A stretch of 64,000 bases of DNA from Siderastrea siderea (GCA_964030785.1 OZ034971.1:19466365-19530364); one strand, 5' to 3'; positions 32,901-43,617 are shown, numbered from the stretch's first letter. Notes: generated by a model not told the origin, from the sequence alone. Made by a program: numbers and translations.

Positions 32901-35900
32901 ATTATATCCGAAAAGCTTCCAAAAACAATTCTGTGCATTTCTTACAGCGCTCAAATTTAAAACAATTTGCAGGACTATTTTTAAGAAACGAACACCAATT
33001 TATTCCTTGGCGGCTCCGCTTTTGGGCTTGGCTAAATCTATATATTAGACACTTGACCATCCGTCCGTCCGTCCGCATCACAGGATCACCAATATGAAGT
33101 GGCATACACTGGATATAACCCGAAATCGCATGTTGACCTGCGTTGTAGCAAAAGCAGAGACAACAAAAGTCAAAAACAAATTTGTTAATGGAAAAAAAGT
33201 TCAAAAGAATACTCAGTTGTCTTTTTGGTGGAAGGCGAAAGGTTCAATTTAGGCGAAAGAAATTAGGCGATAAAGTTCAGGCAAAAAGTTTAAATTTGCC
33301 TTGTCGGTTCTGTTGTGAACTCGATCGGCACACCGCTTGAGTTCCCAGCTTCTCGCAGTGGTTTTGACGCCAAATATAGCAGAGCTAGTGCTTTTTTTGG
33401 CCAGAGCTAGAGCTAGAGCTAGTGCTTTTTTTGGCCAGGAAAAACACCAGCATTTTCATGTTGATAGGTAGCTTGTCACGAAGAAAGAAGTAAGTAGTAA
33501 CATTAACAACTGGGGACAACAATAAACGCTCATGGCCTAGTGGATTAATCGCCTGCTTTTGACGCCGTCGATCCGGATTCGGCTCTCAGCGCGGACATGA
33601 ATATCTTCTTTCTTTTTTTTTATTTAACGACTTGAATGAGAGTATTTTCACAAATTCAGTTAATAAGTGCCAGCAAAAAAAAGGGGGGGGCCGCTTTTAG
33701 GCTTGGCTACATCTATATATTATTTATAAATCAAGAAATATCTCATTATTTTTCCTTTTTACCTCCATCGTTACAGTAGCTACCATTGCAGCACTCAATG
33801 TTGCATTCCAACAATGTCCCGTACAATCGACGATATTTAAGAGATCCAGCAATTGCTGCACAAGCTGCCTTTTTATCTGCAACGGCCAATGCACAAAATA
33901 AAAATAAAATAAAATCAATCAAAACAATAAATCAATCAATCAATAACTAAAAATAAATAAATTGCGGTACTTTTCAATAACATACAGCTGTTTTTTTATC
34001 AGAATGGACATCTGCTTCGACATTGACATAAACAAATTACCCACATAATAAACATTTTACTTATCTCCAATAACTTTTTATACAACTGCAGCACTGATAA
34101 ACTTTATTAAGTTAATATGTTTATGTTTGCCCGTTAGAGGCCATTTTACAGCAAGAATTGATATAGACAGTGGCAAAATTTGCATTAGTCTAATGACACC
34201 AGCACTGTGATGTGAGGCCGTTGTACAATAAATAATTGAACAGATACGTTGACATTGAAAAGCAACATTGACATAGACATTGACGTTAATATCAACATAA
34301 ACAACAACAATAACATCGACCTTGGGGTTAACATTGACAATGATAAGGACATCAACATAGACATTAACACCACTAGGGGGGGTCAGGGGGGTTAAACCTC
34401 CCGCTTCCCATACCCTTTAATCCCGGTTTCCACCCTGTACTTGTTGGCTCCCACGTCTTTGTATTTTTTCGATTGCGAAATATTGCGTAATGTTGCGTAA
34501 TTTTTCCCTTTTTCTCCTGCTTCCTGCCACCTTTGTCAATAATCCATCTTCCCCCCACCCCTCTTCTCCCGCCTCCAGTACACCTCTTGTCCCTTTTTTC
34601 CGCTCTCCCGCCCCCTGTCCCTCTCCACATTACGTTCAATCACTCCGATCACTGGCCCACCTGCACAGTCGATACATCCTCGAATTACACTAACATTAAT
34701 ACTTCCAGACAGGACGTCCCGAAATTTAATTGTAGCTGAACCACAGTGAGTTTCTCCAAGAGAATAGGAATCGTCGCGGCACGTTTGGGTATCCTGTTGC
34801 AGAGTGCAAGTGTCTGCATCATTTTCAAGACATTTGTAGCATTTTGCTGGACCGGGAGCTGTTAAAATAAAAGCAAAAGAAAAAATGTTCAACATATTGA
34901 AAAAATTAAAAAATCATTGCACAAGTTTTAAAATCGTAAACGAGTTTTGGCATTCAGAAAATGTCATCCACAAGGCAAAGAGTTTCCTTAAGGGTACGAA
35001 TTTTTTACGCATATACTAATCTTAAAATATCTATTCTGCAACTAATTGTTGAAATTGTTTCAGTTTCTTTGTGCCACGCCGTCTTCATGCCGTCAGATGA
35101 AACGGATTGTTATGTCATGACATTGTAGGACATTATAACTACAACAAGTAACAAAACCATAGTTTCTTTACATTTGCATCTATTCATAATTGAAAATAGA
35201 AGCGCGCAGACATAACATTTATAAATAAATCAACATAAAGGTGTATTACCGTCTGGTGTAAACACAGTGATTGCATTTTCTGACAGGGTCGTGACGTTGG
35301 TGTTACAGTTGCTGCCATTACAACACTCTACCTCACATTTTAGCACGATCCAATCTCTCCTGGTTCTCAGATAGCCACCAAGAGCAAAGCACGCTGCTTT
35401 TTTATCTGGAACAAGAAAAAGATTTCAGGATAAATTGTAACTGTTTTCGGAACAAAAATAAATTTACATAATGGTTTGGAGGCGCAGGATACATGTATCG
35501 CTAGCAATAATTGTAGATCAGACGCCTGTTCTTCTCCATTGTGAGCCAATCTACAAGATGATCTTCAATTGATTGTCTTGTAATCAAAGCTCTGACCAAT
35601 AACAACCTGCGAAAAAAAAACCAGGTTCTCTTTTACATCGCAATCACAAAGCATACTTAAGCATGGTCAAAACGTGATCAAAGCAAACCGTGTATCAAAA
35701 GCAAATATTTGTCAAAACCTATTTGGGGGGAGGGGCATTCCCCATAATGCTGTCTACCAAAAGGTAAAATCGGGTCCATCACCAAACCCCACCCCTACCA
35801 TCACCGCCACCACTCCTTGTACCACAGTGGGAGTATGACTTAGCTTGTACGTCAATTTGCTATGCCTTGCTAGATATCAAAAAACATCATGCTGTCCTTT

Positions 35901-37953
35901 AAATAATGCTCTATTCTTAGTTTTTATTCTTATGATGAAATGAGTTTGCTTGCGTGGGCAACATTCAGAAACAGAGGAGTATAACAGTAGGTAAAAACGA
36001 ACAATGACAACAATCTCCGGGTCTATAGTACTCTTCAGAAGGAAGTTACCGAGAAAATAATTGTCATGGAAACAATCAATGAACTTACGGATTACAGTCC
36101 CTGGAGCCACAACTCACACTTAATGAGAAGACATTTGTTACGGTATTATGACTGGACTGAGCTACCATGACGAATTAGATCAAACTTTACTATTTATTTG
36201 TAAATCCAAGTTATGTCTTGACATGAAACTTTCCTTGAAGATTTATCTCGCCAGCACCTTGTATATAGTAAAAGGGCACCCTTGTGGTGGCCTTTAAGTT
36301 TACATTTTAGAATTTTGATGACGACACACAAAAAAATCAGCAATTCTACTGTCGTAAATGATTCGTCCTTGAAAGTAAAAAGTCCGTACTTGGCATCGGA
36401 AATTTGAACTGATAAATTCATAATAACATATGCAATATCTTTCATTAAAAGCATACTTACTCGTACAGTCAAAGCATCCTCTAAAGAAATAGTTGTTTAC
36501 AGAACTACTCCATGTTGCCCGGTATTGTATTGCCGCTGAACCACAATGAGTTGTGCCCAGTGAATAAGGATCTGTGGCACATTTTTGGTTTTGCTGGCTA
36601 GTGCTGCAGTATCCTTGAAAATTTTCGGAACAGTAAAAGCACTGTGTCGGACCGGCAACTAGGGAAAAAATACATATTAAATTTTAGTGGCAAGACGAAA
36701 GAAGTCATGGTGGCTGGAAAAATGATTTTTTATTTCGTGGTTTCAATTATCAGTCCAGCAAGAGATACGAGTAATAAAGAAACGAGATTATCTTTGAAAA
36801 ATTCCTGAGAACAGAGACTGACAAGACAAAGAAAGTTACAGAATCAGATTTAACTTCTTTGTTGTTTAACGTCAAGAGAAACATTTTGGTGAAATAAAAT
36901 ACAAAGGTATCGTTGCAAAAAATATTTAAAACATTTTTCTTTAAAAAAAAAAACAAGCAAAAAAGCGTCAACAGCCACGGGATGTCCAGTCCGTGGGACG
37001 GTTGCTGTCTAAGTATTAGGTATTCGTTATAAAACGCTCGATGAATGTTCATTAAAGGACGTCAAAAACAAATTGCTTGGAATGGAAGTTAGTGACAAGG
37101 GTTCAACGGTAGACCGGTATTTTAGCCCAATACCTTCTTCGTTATACCTTTTTGCCTGTTCCGGTTAATACAAACATTGTTTAACAGGAATGAGTATAGT
37201 TTCTGTATGGAGCATGGTAGACAAACCTTTTTATGTCTATTTTAAATGTCGAGAAAAAATAACTAAAATTATGAAAGGAGCATTGAGGTTGCTGCAAGTT
37301 GTTTTAGTTTTCCCAGATCCATATCCTGGTAGTGCCTTAGTGGTGAAATCTTGCCGTTTCAATGAACTAACAGAGAAGATCAGCCGGCCGAGCTTCAAAA
37401 CATTGCCCCTCTTTCAACTAAACACAGACGCTACGGCTATAAGTAAGCCAGTCAGTAAATCAGGTAGTTAGTCAGTCTTTCAGTCAGTCAGGCAACCAGT
37501 CAGTCAGTCAGTCAGTCAGTCAGTCTGTAAGACGGCCAGCCAGCTAGTCAGTCAGTCATTCAGTCATGAGACAACCAGCCAGCCAGCCAGTCAGTCAGGC
37601 AATTAGTCAGACAGGCAGTTTAGTCAGTCGGTCAGTCTGTCAGACAAACAAGCAGTTAGTCATTCAGACAGTAGGTCAGTCAGTTAGTCCGTCAGGCAGC
37701 CAGCCAGCTAGTAAGTCAGTTAGTCAGTCAGCCAACCATCCAATCAGTCAGTCAGTAAGTCAGCCAATCAGTCAGTTAGTCAATCAAGCCTTATTCAGAA
37801 AGGTAATTAATAGTAAGCAGTGCATAACTTAACAACCGTGTATATGCAAATTCAACGCACAGTTTCGGTCACGAACAAGTGTGAAATAAAGCAACTCGTA
37901 TACTCACAAACGGCGTCACCAGCAAATAGGAGGATCGCAAGAAACAGCTTCAT
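26839..37953 (-). CDS. Gene 2: four-domain Ly6/uPAR-like (three-finger) GPI-anchored protein
   Basis: Ten exons on the minus strand: signal 37953-37908; A 36658-36461; B 35405-35250; A 34858-34661; B 33876-33763; A 31171-30977; B 30364-30197; A 29828-29634; B 28917-28789; anchor 26921-26839. All junctions are phase 1 with GT/AG sites. Every internal exon is a multiple of 3 and the total (1482 nt) gives one open frame of about 493 aa. Each A/B pair has the pattern CxxC...C...C...THCGSA...F.RGC.DC then DKKAAC...L.C.IECC....CN, 12 cysteines per typical domain. Established for the family: LU domains are extracellular disulfide-rich ligand-binding modules, and uPAR has the same layout (signal exon, two phase-1 exons per domain, GPI tail). 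A GPI-anchored cell-surface receptor or inhibitor is inferred; the ligand is unknown. Confidence 0.8.
27156..28456. mobile_element. Mutator-like TIR element with 9-bp target duplication
   Basis: Both ends start ACAGGGCGCAGAGGAGTCA and remain inverted copies for about 145 bases, to ACGCGTCTGGTGAAAT. The flanks are identical 9-mers GCAAATAAC (27147-27155 and 28457-28465). A 9-bp duplication with long TIRs is typical of Mutator-like elements. A second copy of the right end lies inside at about 27716-27829, so the element is compound. It contains GC-rich hairpins (GTCGCCCTTCGGGCGAC) and no transposase. It sits in the last intron of gene 2. Confidence 0.65.
28789..28917 (-). CDS. Gene 2, domain 4 exon B
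   Basis: 129 nt, phase 1-1: DKKAACAALGGFRK, then LECEIECCTGELCNTHIPTL. All five B cysteines are present. Acceptor AG before ATAAAAAGG, donor GTAATG. Joins directly to the GPI exon. Confidence 0.85.
29634..29828 (-). CDS. Gene 2, domain 4 exon A
   Basis: 195 nt: SGPAQCNVCLEKDATSC, QVQVCATNPYSLGTTHCGSA, GFFRGCINCAG. Seven cysteines. Acceptor TTTAATCCACAG, donor GTATGT. Confidence 0.85.
30197..30364 (-). CDS. Gene 2, domain 3 exon B with linker
   Basis: 168 nt: DKKAACFALGGFYKGDVQ, VLQCDIECCSGINCN, then a linker ending AAVTVFTPT that leads into the next domain. Five cysteines. Acceptor CCAG, donor GTAAAT. Confidence 0.85.
30977..31171 (-). CDS. Gene 2, domain 3 exon A
   Basis: 195 nt: TTCNHCMERDEASC, RQICPLDQKSLGASHCGSAV, FFYRGCFDCEG. 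Seven cysteines. Acceptor CCTGACAG, donor GTAAGT. Confidence 0.85.
31262..31422. repeat. Foldback element in a gene 2 intron, 161 bp
   Basis: Perfect 20-bp terminal inverted repeats, CAATAGCTGTTATTACAGTT and complement, with a second inner inverted pair (AGTGGGTCAAT / ATGACCCACT). It lies about 90 bases 5' (in gene sense) of the domain 3 A exon. Confidence 0.7.
31559..33048 (+). repeat. tRNA-headed repeat family, copy 1
   Basis: Begins with GTGCTAGCGCGTCAGCGGAG and GCTAAGGAAATTTGGTA (this first block is itself duplicated at about 31578 and 31668), then a GTCC-rich microsatellite at 31757-31790, GGCGGGAAATCGC motifs, and ends with the family signature CTTGGCTAAATCTATATATT. A 70-bp unit beginning AAGCGAAGCAGTTGTCGGTT occurs twice (32643 and 32873). 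Non-coding; located in the large central intron of gene 2. Confidence 0.6.
33050..33722 (+). repeat. tRNA-headed repeat family, copy 2
   Basis: Starts CCATCCGTCCGTCC, contains CGAAATCGCATGTTGACC, ATTAGGCGATAAAGTTCAGG and CCAAATATAGCAGAGCTAGT, a tRNA-like segment near 33530-33595 (ATGGCCTAGTGG ... CCGGATTCGGCTC), and ends CTTTTAGGCTTGGCTACATC. It directly follows copy 1 and ends 41 bases from the domain 2 B exon of gene 2. Confidence 0.6.
33763..33876 (-). CDS. Gene 2, domain 2 exon B
   Basis: 114 nt: DKKAACAAIAGSLKYR, LLECNIECCNGSYCN, then DG and donor GTAAAA. Five cysteines. No linker after the CN motif, unlike domains 1 and 3. A transposable repeat ends just beyond its donor. Confidence 0.8.
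34000..34372. repeat. Degenerate ACATTGACAT-type minisatellite
   Basis: Many imperfect copies of ACATTGACATAGAC and variants, densest at 34240-34370, in the intron between domain 2 A and B exons. The short frame through it is repeat-derived. Confidence 0.55.
34661..34858 (-). CDS. Gene 2, domain 2 exon A
   Basis: 198 nt: APGPAKCYKCLENDADTC, TQTCRDDSYSLGETHCGSA, VIRGCIDCA. Seven cysteines. Acceptor TTTTAACAG, donor GTGGGC (the weakest donor of the gene). A long pyrimidine-poor, GGGA-rich tract follows the donor on the minus strand. Confidence 0.85.
35250..35405 (-). CDS. Gene 2, domain 1 exon B with linker
   Basis: 156 nt: DKKAACFALGGYLRT, VLKCEVECCNGSNCNT, then a linker ending ITVFTPD, closely like the domain 3 linker. 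Five cysteines. Acceptor CCAG, donor GTAATA. Confidence 0.85.
36461..36658 (-). CDS. Gene 2, domain 1 exon A
   Basis: 198 nt: VAGPTQCFYCSEN-type start, GYCSTSQQNQKC, PYSLGTTHCGSAAIQYR, FFRGCFDCT. Seven cysteines. Acceptor TTTTTTCCCTAG, donor GTAAGT. The signal exon donates T, making the first residue Phe. Confidence 0.85.
37440..37790 (+). repeat. CAGT/CAGC tetranucleotide microsatellite
   Basis: About 350 bases of imperfect GTCA units with CAGC variants in intron 1 of gene 2. A plus-strand frame rich in Ser-Gln-Pro-Val runs through it but is repeat-derived. Confidence 0.9.
37908..37953 (-). CDS. Gene 2 signal-peptide exon
   Basis: ATG then MKLFLAILLFAGDAV, a short cleavable signal peptide; donor T/GTGAGTAT in phase 1. 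Upstream, on the minus strand, TTACCTCACAG lies about 25 bases before the ATG and could be a 3' splice site for a 5' UTR intron. Confidence 0.8.
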
Positions 37954-38068
37954 GTTTAAATCCCTATAACAATGTGACCTGTGAGGTAAGCAAAAACGCT
38001 GTTAATAATACGGGATGTAATTATTAGCCTTGCTATGTACACATGTACGCGAAACGGCAAGGACATTA

Positions 38069-38077
38069 CAGGGACAT

Positions 38078-38129
<52 letters not shown>

Positions 38130-38146
38130 TTATTTATTTATTTAAT
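38069..38146 (+). repeat. TTTA microsatellite
   Basis: About 19 TTTA units with one or two interruptions, just upstream of gene 2 (minus-strand sense). Confidence 0.9.
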
Positions 38147-38179
38147 CAAATTTTAAATTACATTACATTGCACAAGACA

Positions 38180-38245
38180 ATCCAATGTGACTGTCATAAG
38201 CTGTGACTGAAAAGTCACAGCTTATGCAGTAGCATCGTATTGGAT
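38180..38245. repeat. Snap-back hairpin with 14-bp perfect stem
   Basis: CATAAGCTGTGACT and its exact complement flank the tetraloop GAAA (38195-38226). Outer arms TCCAAT/ATTGGA and ACTG/CAGT extend the pairing. It lies about 240 bases upstream of the gene 2 ATG. It may be a small foldback element or a structured site. Confidence 0.6.
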
Positions 38246-41200
38246 TTACATTAACCAAGATTTAAGGGGGCATAAAGTCAGCCCTAGGCACAATGATATT
38301 TCGTACGTATACAGAATATTTTTATTCCTAAAGCAGTTTTATTTTCCCACAGATTAAATTAACAGACCTGACAGATTGGAGGACTTTGGACGTTTCCACT
38401 ATGCAAGCTAGAGCCACCAAAACTTAATGGCTTTTCTTAAATTTAACTGGGAACATGCCAGCTTGAAGTTTAAAATTTTGGCTTCTTTTCTTGTGGATCT
38501 GTAAATTGGTTTAAGGAATGTGCAGGAAATAGCAAAAAGACGGTTGGACGCACAAGGAGTAAGGGAAAATAGAACACTAGGATCGATCACGTCGAGAATG
38601 CTGAGATGTCTTTTTGGATAACTGCCATATATGTAGTGTATTACTAAAAATACTTCTATAATAATCCAAGACGGCACAAAGTAGTTCATCAATGAATGTT
38701 CGTATCTGACGGTGAACTTCTTTTCTCTTGGAACCTTTTCAACAGTGTCAAGGCTTTGGGTATCACAACACCTCAACTCATTTAATAGCTACCCAGTGTT
38801 CCGCATCAATTCATTCTTAACAGAACACGTCCACGCAAGCTTCAGTTCACGAGCTTGTACCCTCATCATGTTGCTCAGTTTCGCTAGGTGGCGTGTGCGG
38901 TTGTGTGTTTTTGTTTTTGTGATCAAAGTCAAGGTTGGTCATACTCAAAAAACAATCCATTTTCAGCATATTCAAAAGCTGCCGTAGGTGCCTAGTTTAA
39001 CATAAGCATAAGCAAGATTAACACGAAAGACCTTAAACGCTTTTAGAACAGAGATTAATGTATACAGCTTGGATTCACGATAAATATACGTGACATTTTA
39101 AGGTACGGCAGTTAGTTACTGTTAAGAATATCTTCAATAACTTGCTATATTCACTGACAAGTCTAGGTAGCACAATAAAGTAAAGAAAAGTATGTAAAAT
39201 GTTAAGTTAGGTTTGAGTAAACTTATGTTGCGTTTTGTCGCGAGCGCATAAGTTCCCTGAAGAGAATCTCAAGTCTCCAAGCCTGATCTCAATCAATTTT
39301 GGCCTTGTTTTGTTCCGGTAATTCCTTTACAGCAGCCTATACCTCTCTTGAAAGTTAAACTGTGTTTCAGTATCAAAACAGAAATAAGAGCGAACATTTG
39401 AAGAAAAAGAGGACGGGAAAAGACTAATGTAACCTCAAATCGACCCACACACACGCACTGTTTGACAGTTAAGTTGCTACACGTGCACCTTACTTTCGCG
39501 GTAACTTATATATCCAGATAGCATGCCTTACTTACACTTCCGTTTATTCGATTCAGCATAACTGATTTTGAAGACTGTCATTTAATGCTTGTTACGTAAT
39601 CGCAAATGAGGAATGTCTGGAACAGCGTGATGCTGCAAAATAAGGTTATGGTACTGACAAAACATGCATGGATTTCGTAGCCTGCGAATACAACCGCCTC
39701 TCGTCGCTCTTGGCCTTTAAAAATCATTTTCGTTTCGACAAATCCTTCAGGAAATGCAAATCAGAAATAATATATAGATTTAGCCAAGCCTAAATGCGGA
39801 GCTCCACATCCCTCTTTCATGCTTGTTGGCCGTAAAATACATTAAATTTTAGTTGTACAGTTATTCGCCGAGAGGTGAAAAACAGCAGGGGAAAACATGC
39901 AGAGCACTGAGGAAACTGTGACTCGGCTTATTTTTCTTCAAAGAGAAGACTTCAGCACGACTTTCACCGACAGATCTTCTTGTAGCATTCTTTCGAAAGC
40001 TAGCTAATTAAGTTCAAGAAGAGTACTTGTAAAACTACAATTGCTAAAAACCCACTTAAGTTGCTCCCGGTAGCAACTCCACAGACTTTTCCCTGCAAAT
40101 ACACATTTCTCACTGATTCCAATGCATCCCTCTGGCTGTTTAAATCTGTTAACCATGAAACATTTCTCGAAATCTATTTTTCTAAAATAAATAATATTTT
40201 CCCGGCATCAAACCGTTTACTGACAAAAATTACCCAAAAACTGTTTTCGGAAACTTTTAAGCACACGTACATAAATTATCAAGGGAAAATGACACAAGTT
40301 TTTCACCCGCGGAGTATTAATCGGGCGCTTTCAAGAACACACCCTGAAATATGAATTTTAGGAAGCTTTTAGAGTCTCATTTTAGACAAAAAAGACTTAA
40401 ACCGAGAAATGCTTTGCTTATAGCTACTTAAATAAAGATTTCATTTCGATCTGTAACTAAAGACACACTGAAATGGCTTATCGGTTAAAAACGAACGAAC
40501 ACGAAAACATGCCACACTGAAGTCACTCACTGAAATGGCGATTCTAAGTTTAGTCGCTAAATTGGGACAGAAATGTCATTCACTTTTAATGAAGAAACCA
40601 AAAATATATAAAAATATAAGGAAGGTAAAATATTCCACAACTGAACAAAAAACATCTGGAGCTTATTACACCAAGACTATAAACTTAATAAAAAAATATT
40701 GACGACAGAGCGACTCTTCAGGTCTTGAATACTAAATTACGAATTAGTCAAAACAACCCGATATGCGGTGCCGAAGAAAAACAACCTAGATTGAAAAAAC
40801 AACGCAGACTCAATCTAGAATAGTCATGATTTCTACTTTACGAATAAAATACACTACTGACTAGAATTGCTCAAAGAAAAATATTGAAAAGTACGCACTA
40901 AAGTTCAAAAGAAAATTGCGCATATATATCAGATTCAGGTCACTAACGAAAATTCCTTTAATGAATAAACACAGAAAAAGGGACACAAGAAACCTTCAAA
41001 AACATGAAATGTCATTCACATACGAAGCACTTGTTTGCCTAGGAAAGCAAACTGCATTCAATTTTCCCCTCGTGTGAAGTTACTCGCAAGCCGACAAACG
41101 GGAACTACAAGGTAATTTCACAGATATTTTAAACAAGTGTTTAAAACATTGCAAGAAAATTACCGTAATTTACTAAACATGTAAAGCATCGCGCAGAATG

Positions 41201-42070
41201 CCTATTGTTCTCGGGACATTTACTTCCAGTGAAAGAATGTTTGTAGGTCTGTCATATCGCACATTGTTATTCGTTGACGCTTAGAAAGAGCTTAATTCAT
41301 TGGTTACCATGAACGCAAGGCGATGCTCATTATCATGATGTAGGCGGCAAACTTAACAATGAACGCAGAGCGCTTTCGTTTCTCCTTTTGTTTCGCAAAA
41401 TCGCACATATGCACACATTTTGGAAGAACATTTCATGAAACTGTTTTCCATTTTGATTTATTGCGTGGACATTGTTAGAGTGGTTTCCTTTGGGAAAACG
41501 TTACAACATAGAAAGAAGGCCATTTCGAATTGTCTCTGCGCGAGCGATATGATTATGTCGTAGATAAACCCAGCATTTCGCTTGTTAGTGCACGGAAGCG
41601 GCAGACGCCGCAACGTTTTCCTTTGTCTTTGGGAGCTTTTTAACTTTTATATAAACCAAAACAGCGGCGCGTGTCGAGCCGCTAGTGCAGTGCTCCGTCA
41701 CGTTTCACGGCAGCAGATGTTCGCGCCCGCGGCGCTTGTTCGTTTCCTTCGACTATCCCTGAGCGGAAAGAGAGACTGGTCGTAGTCTAGTACCGATAGA
41801 TAGATAGATAGATAAACTTTATTTTAACACGATAATAATAAAAGCTAAAAGCTTGTGGGGTCGTGTATTTAATTTAAAATTAAAATTACAATTAAAATAT
41901 CTAAAATTACAATTCTTATGTTTATACAATCGATCATATGGATATGTGACACACAGGCGATTCAGTGATCGCATCTACTACATATGTTAGTTTATAGACT
42001 GAATCGGTTTTATCACTACGATCAGTGAGTATCAGAAATCGCACGCATTCATTGTACAGAAACCATTTTT
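38246..42070. other. Region upstream of gene 2, mostly featureless
   Basis: AT-rich non-coding sequence. The only repeat I recognise is a 3'-end fragment of the tRNA-headed family on the minus strand at 39770-39815, and a GATA run at 41797-41813. No gene frame can be supported. Confidence 0.4.
39770..39815 (-). repeat. tRNA-headed repeat family, 3' end fragment
   Basis: The minus strand reads CGCATTTAGGCTTGGCTAAATC and TATATATT, the terminal signature shared with the copies at 31.5-33.7 and 42.1-42.9 kb. Confidence 0.5.
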
Positions 42071-42930
42071 GTAGCGGAGCCAGCGCGCTAGCGCGTCAGC
42101 GGAGCTCCATTGCTAAGGAAATTTGGTAACCTATGAAGCCAAAACATTTTGTTAGTGACGTAATAGTCATGTGACCTTCCGTCCGTATGTCCGTACATCC
42201 GTACGTCCGTCCGTCCGCACCAGAGGACTACCAATACACTTCATCCACTGGATATAACCCTGTGCTGAATCCCGTGTGTTTTTGGCGCGAAATCGCATGT
42301 TGACCCGCGTTGTAGCAAAACAAGCAAAGACAACAAAAGTCAAAAACAAATTTGTTAATGGAAAAAAAAAGTTCAAAAGAACACTTAGTTGTCTCTTTGG
42401 TGGAAGGGGAAAAGTTCAATTTAGGCGAAAGAAATTAGGCGATAAAGTTCAGGCAAAAAGTTCAAATTTGCCTCGTCGGTTCTGTTCAAACTCCGTCGGC
42501 ACACCGCTTGAGTTCGCAGCTTTTCGCAGCGGTTTCGACGCCAAATATAGCAGAGCTAGTGCTTTTTGGTTTTTTCTGTCCACAACCATGGTTTTTACGG
42601 CGTTTCGAACACATTTTGCCAGGAAAAACACCAGCATTTTCATGCTGATAGGCAGCTTGTCACGAAGAAAGAAATAAGTATTTAAATTAACTTCTAATAT
42701 AACGTCAAACGCCCATGGCCTAGTGGTATGTCACCGGCATCTCACGCCGATGAGCCGGGTTCGACACTCAGCGTGAGCAGGTACTTTTTTTTTATTTAAC
42801 GACTTGAATGAGAGTATTTTCACAAATTAATAACTGCCAGCAAAAACAAAACAAAACAAAACTAAAAACAAAAACAGACAAAACAAAAAGGGGGGCTCCG
42901 CTTTTAGGCTTGGCTAAATCTATATATTAG
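42071..42930 (+). repeat. tRNA-headed repeat family, near-complete copy
   Basis: GCGGAGCCAGCGCGCTAGCG start, GCTAAGGAAATTTGGTAACC, GTCC microsatellite (42179-42217), CGAAATCGCATGTTGACC, ATTAGGCGATAAAGTTCAGG, CCAAATATAGCAGAGCTAGT, a tRNA-like segment at 42710-42778, and the CTTTTAGGCTTGGCTAAATC end. It aligns with copy 2 at 33050-33722 over most of its length. Non-autonomous; how it moves is unknown. Confidence 0.65.
42710..42778 (+). repeat. tRNA-Glu(CTC)-like pseudo-tRNA segment
   Basis: ATGGCCTAGTGG gives a box A/D-arm, CGGC-ATCTCAC-GCCG a perfect 4-bp anticodon stem with 7-base loop and anticodon CTC, and GGGTTCGACACTC box B/T-arm. The acceptor stem does not close. It looks like a tRNA-Glu-derived pol III head inside the repeat family, not a tRNA gene. 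Confidence 0.6.
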
Positions 42931-43122
42931 CTTTGAATACTCGTGATCTAGATTTCTCATTGCTAAAAGAAAATCTTATCTAATAGGCGATATCCATACA
43001 GTATTCAAACTTCGTGCATGCCTTATTTTAGACGCAGTTTGGATAAATACTCCATTTACAAATGACTGCATTTAGTTTATTACAATAGAGTTCAGCTACT
43101 TATTGTTTATTCATGGTAACCA

Positions 43123-43617
43123 TTGTTATACGGTAAGACAAAGTCTTGGCTCGGAACACGCGTGAATTTTGAGCCTCGGATTTTCAAGCGTAAGAGTCTG
43201 GAACTTCTTCTGCTCGAATTTGGACGAAAAAACTACCAGGGTGTAGGGGAAACATGTATCTTCGATAATCCGCTGTTTCATACGGAGTTTGTTTCTTATT
43301 TCGAAAAAGACTCCAAGCTGAATTTTAATACGGGTCTAAACCCATATAAAAAATCTCGAAAATGCACATTTTTGAAAGCAAAAAGTCTGGAAGTTGTTCT
43401 CGTTGTATTTTTCTATTTTTTACATAACGTTGTAGATTTGCCCTTTAACTACAAAAATCCGCTGTTTCATCTTAAAAAAGTAGCCTGTGAGTATTTCGAA
43501 ATAGTAATTTTAGTGAGTAAACTTCGCCAGATTCGTCTCTTTTCTCTCTTATTGTGGTGCTTTTATGGAGCGTTCATGCTTGAATGGCTCGCCACGGTAC
43601 CTCATTATTATGCGTAA
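43123..43617 (+). other. 164-codon open frame over a tandem duplication, doubtful gene
   Basis: An intronless open frame whose two halves derive from a DNA duplication of about 120 bases (KSLELLLLEF / KSLEVVLVVF and NPLFH in both). No domain recognised, hydrophobic and Leu/Phe-rich as expected from AT-rich noise. Listed as an observed frame; I do not claim a gene. Confidence 0.15.

Noticed and set aside
37566..37832. 88-codon plus-strand frame rich in Ser-Gln-Pro-Val
   Set aside because: It is the translation of the CAGT microsatellite in intron 1 of gene 2.
42710..42778. A functional tRNA-Glu gene
   Set aside because: The acceptor stem does not pair and the segment is embedded in a dispersed repeat.
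43123..43617. 164-codon intronless plus-strand frame as a gene
   Set aside because: Built on a DNA duplication, Leu/Phe-rich, no domain, no neighbours; kept only as an observed frame.
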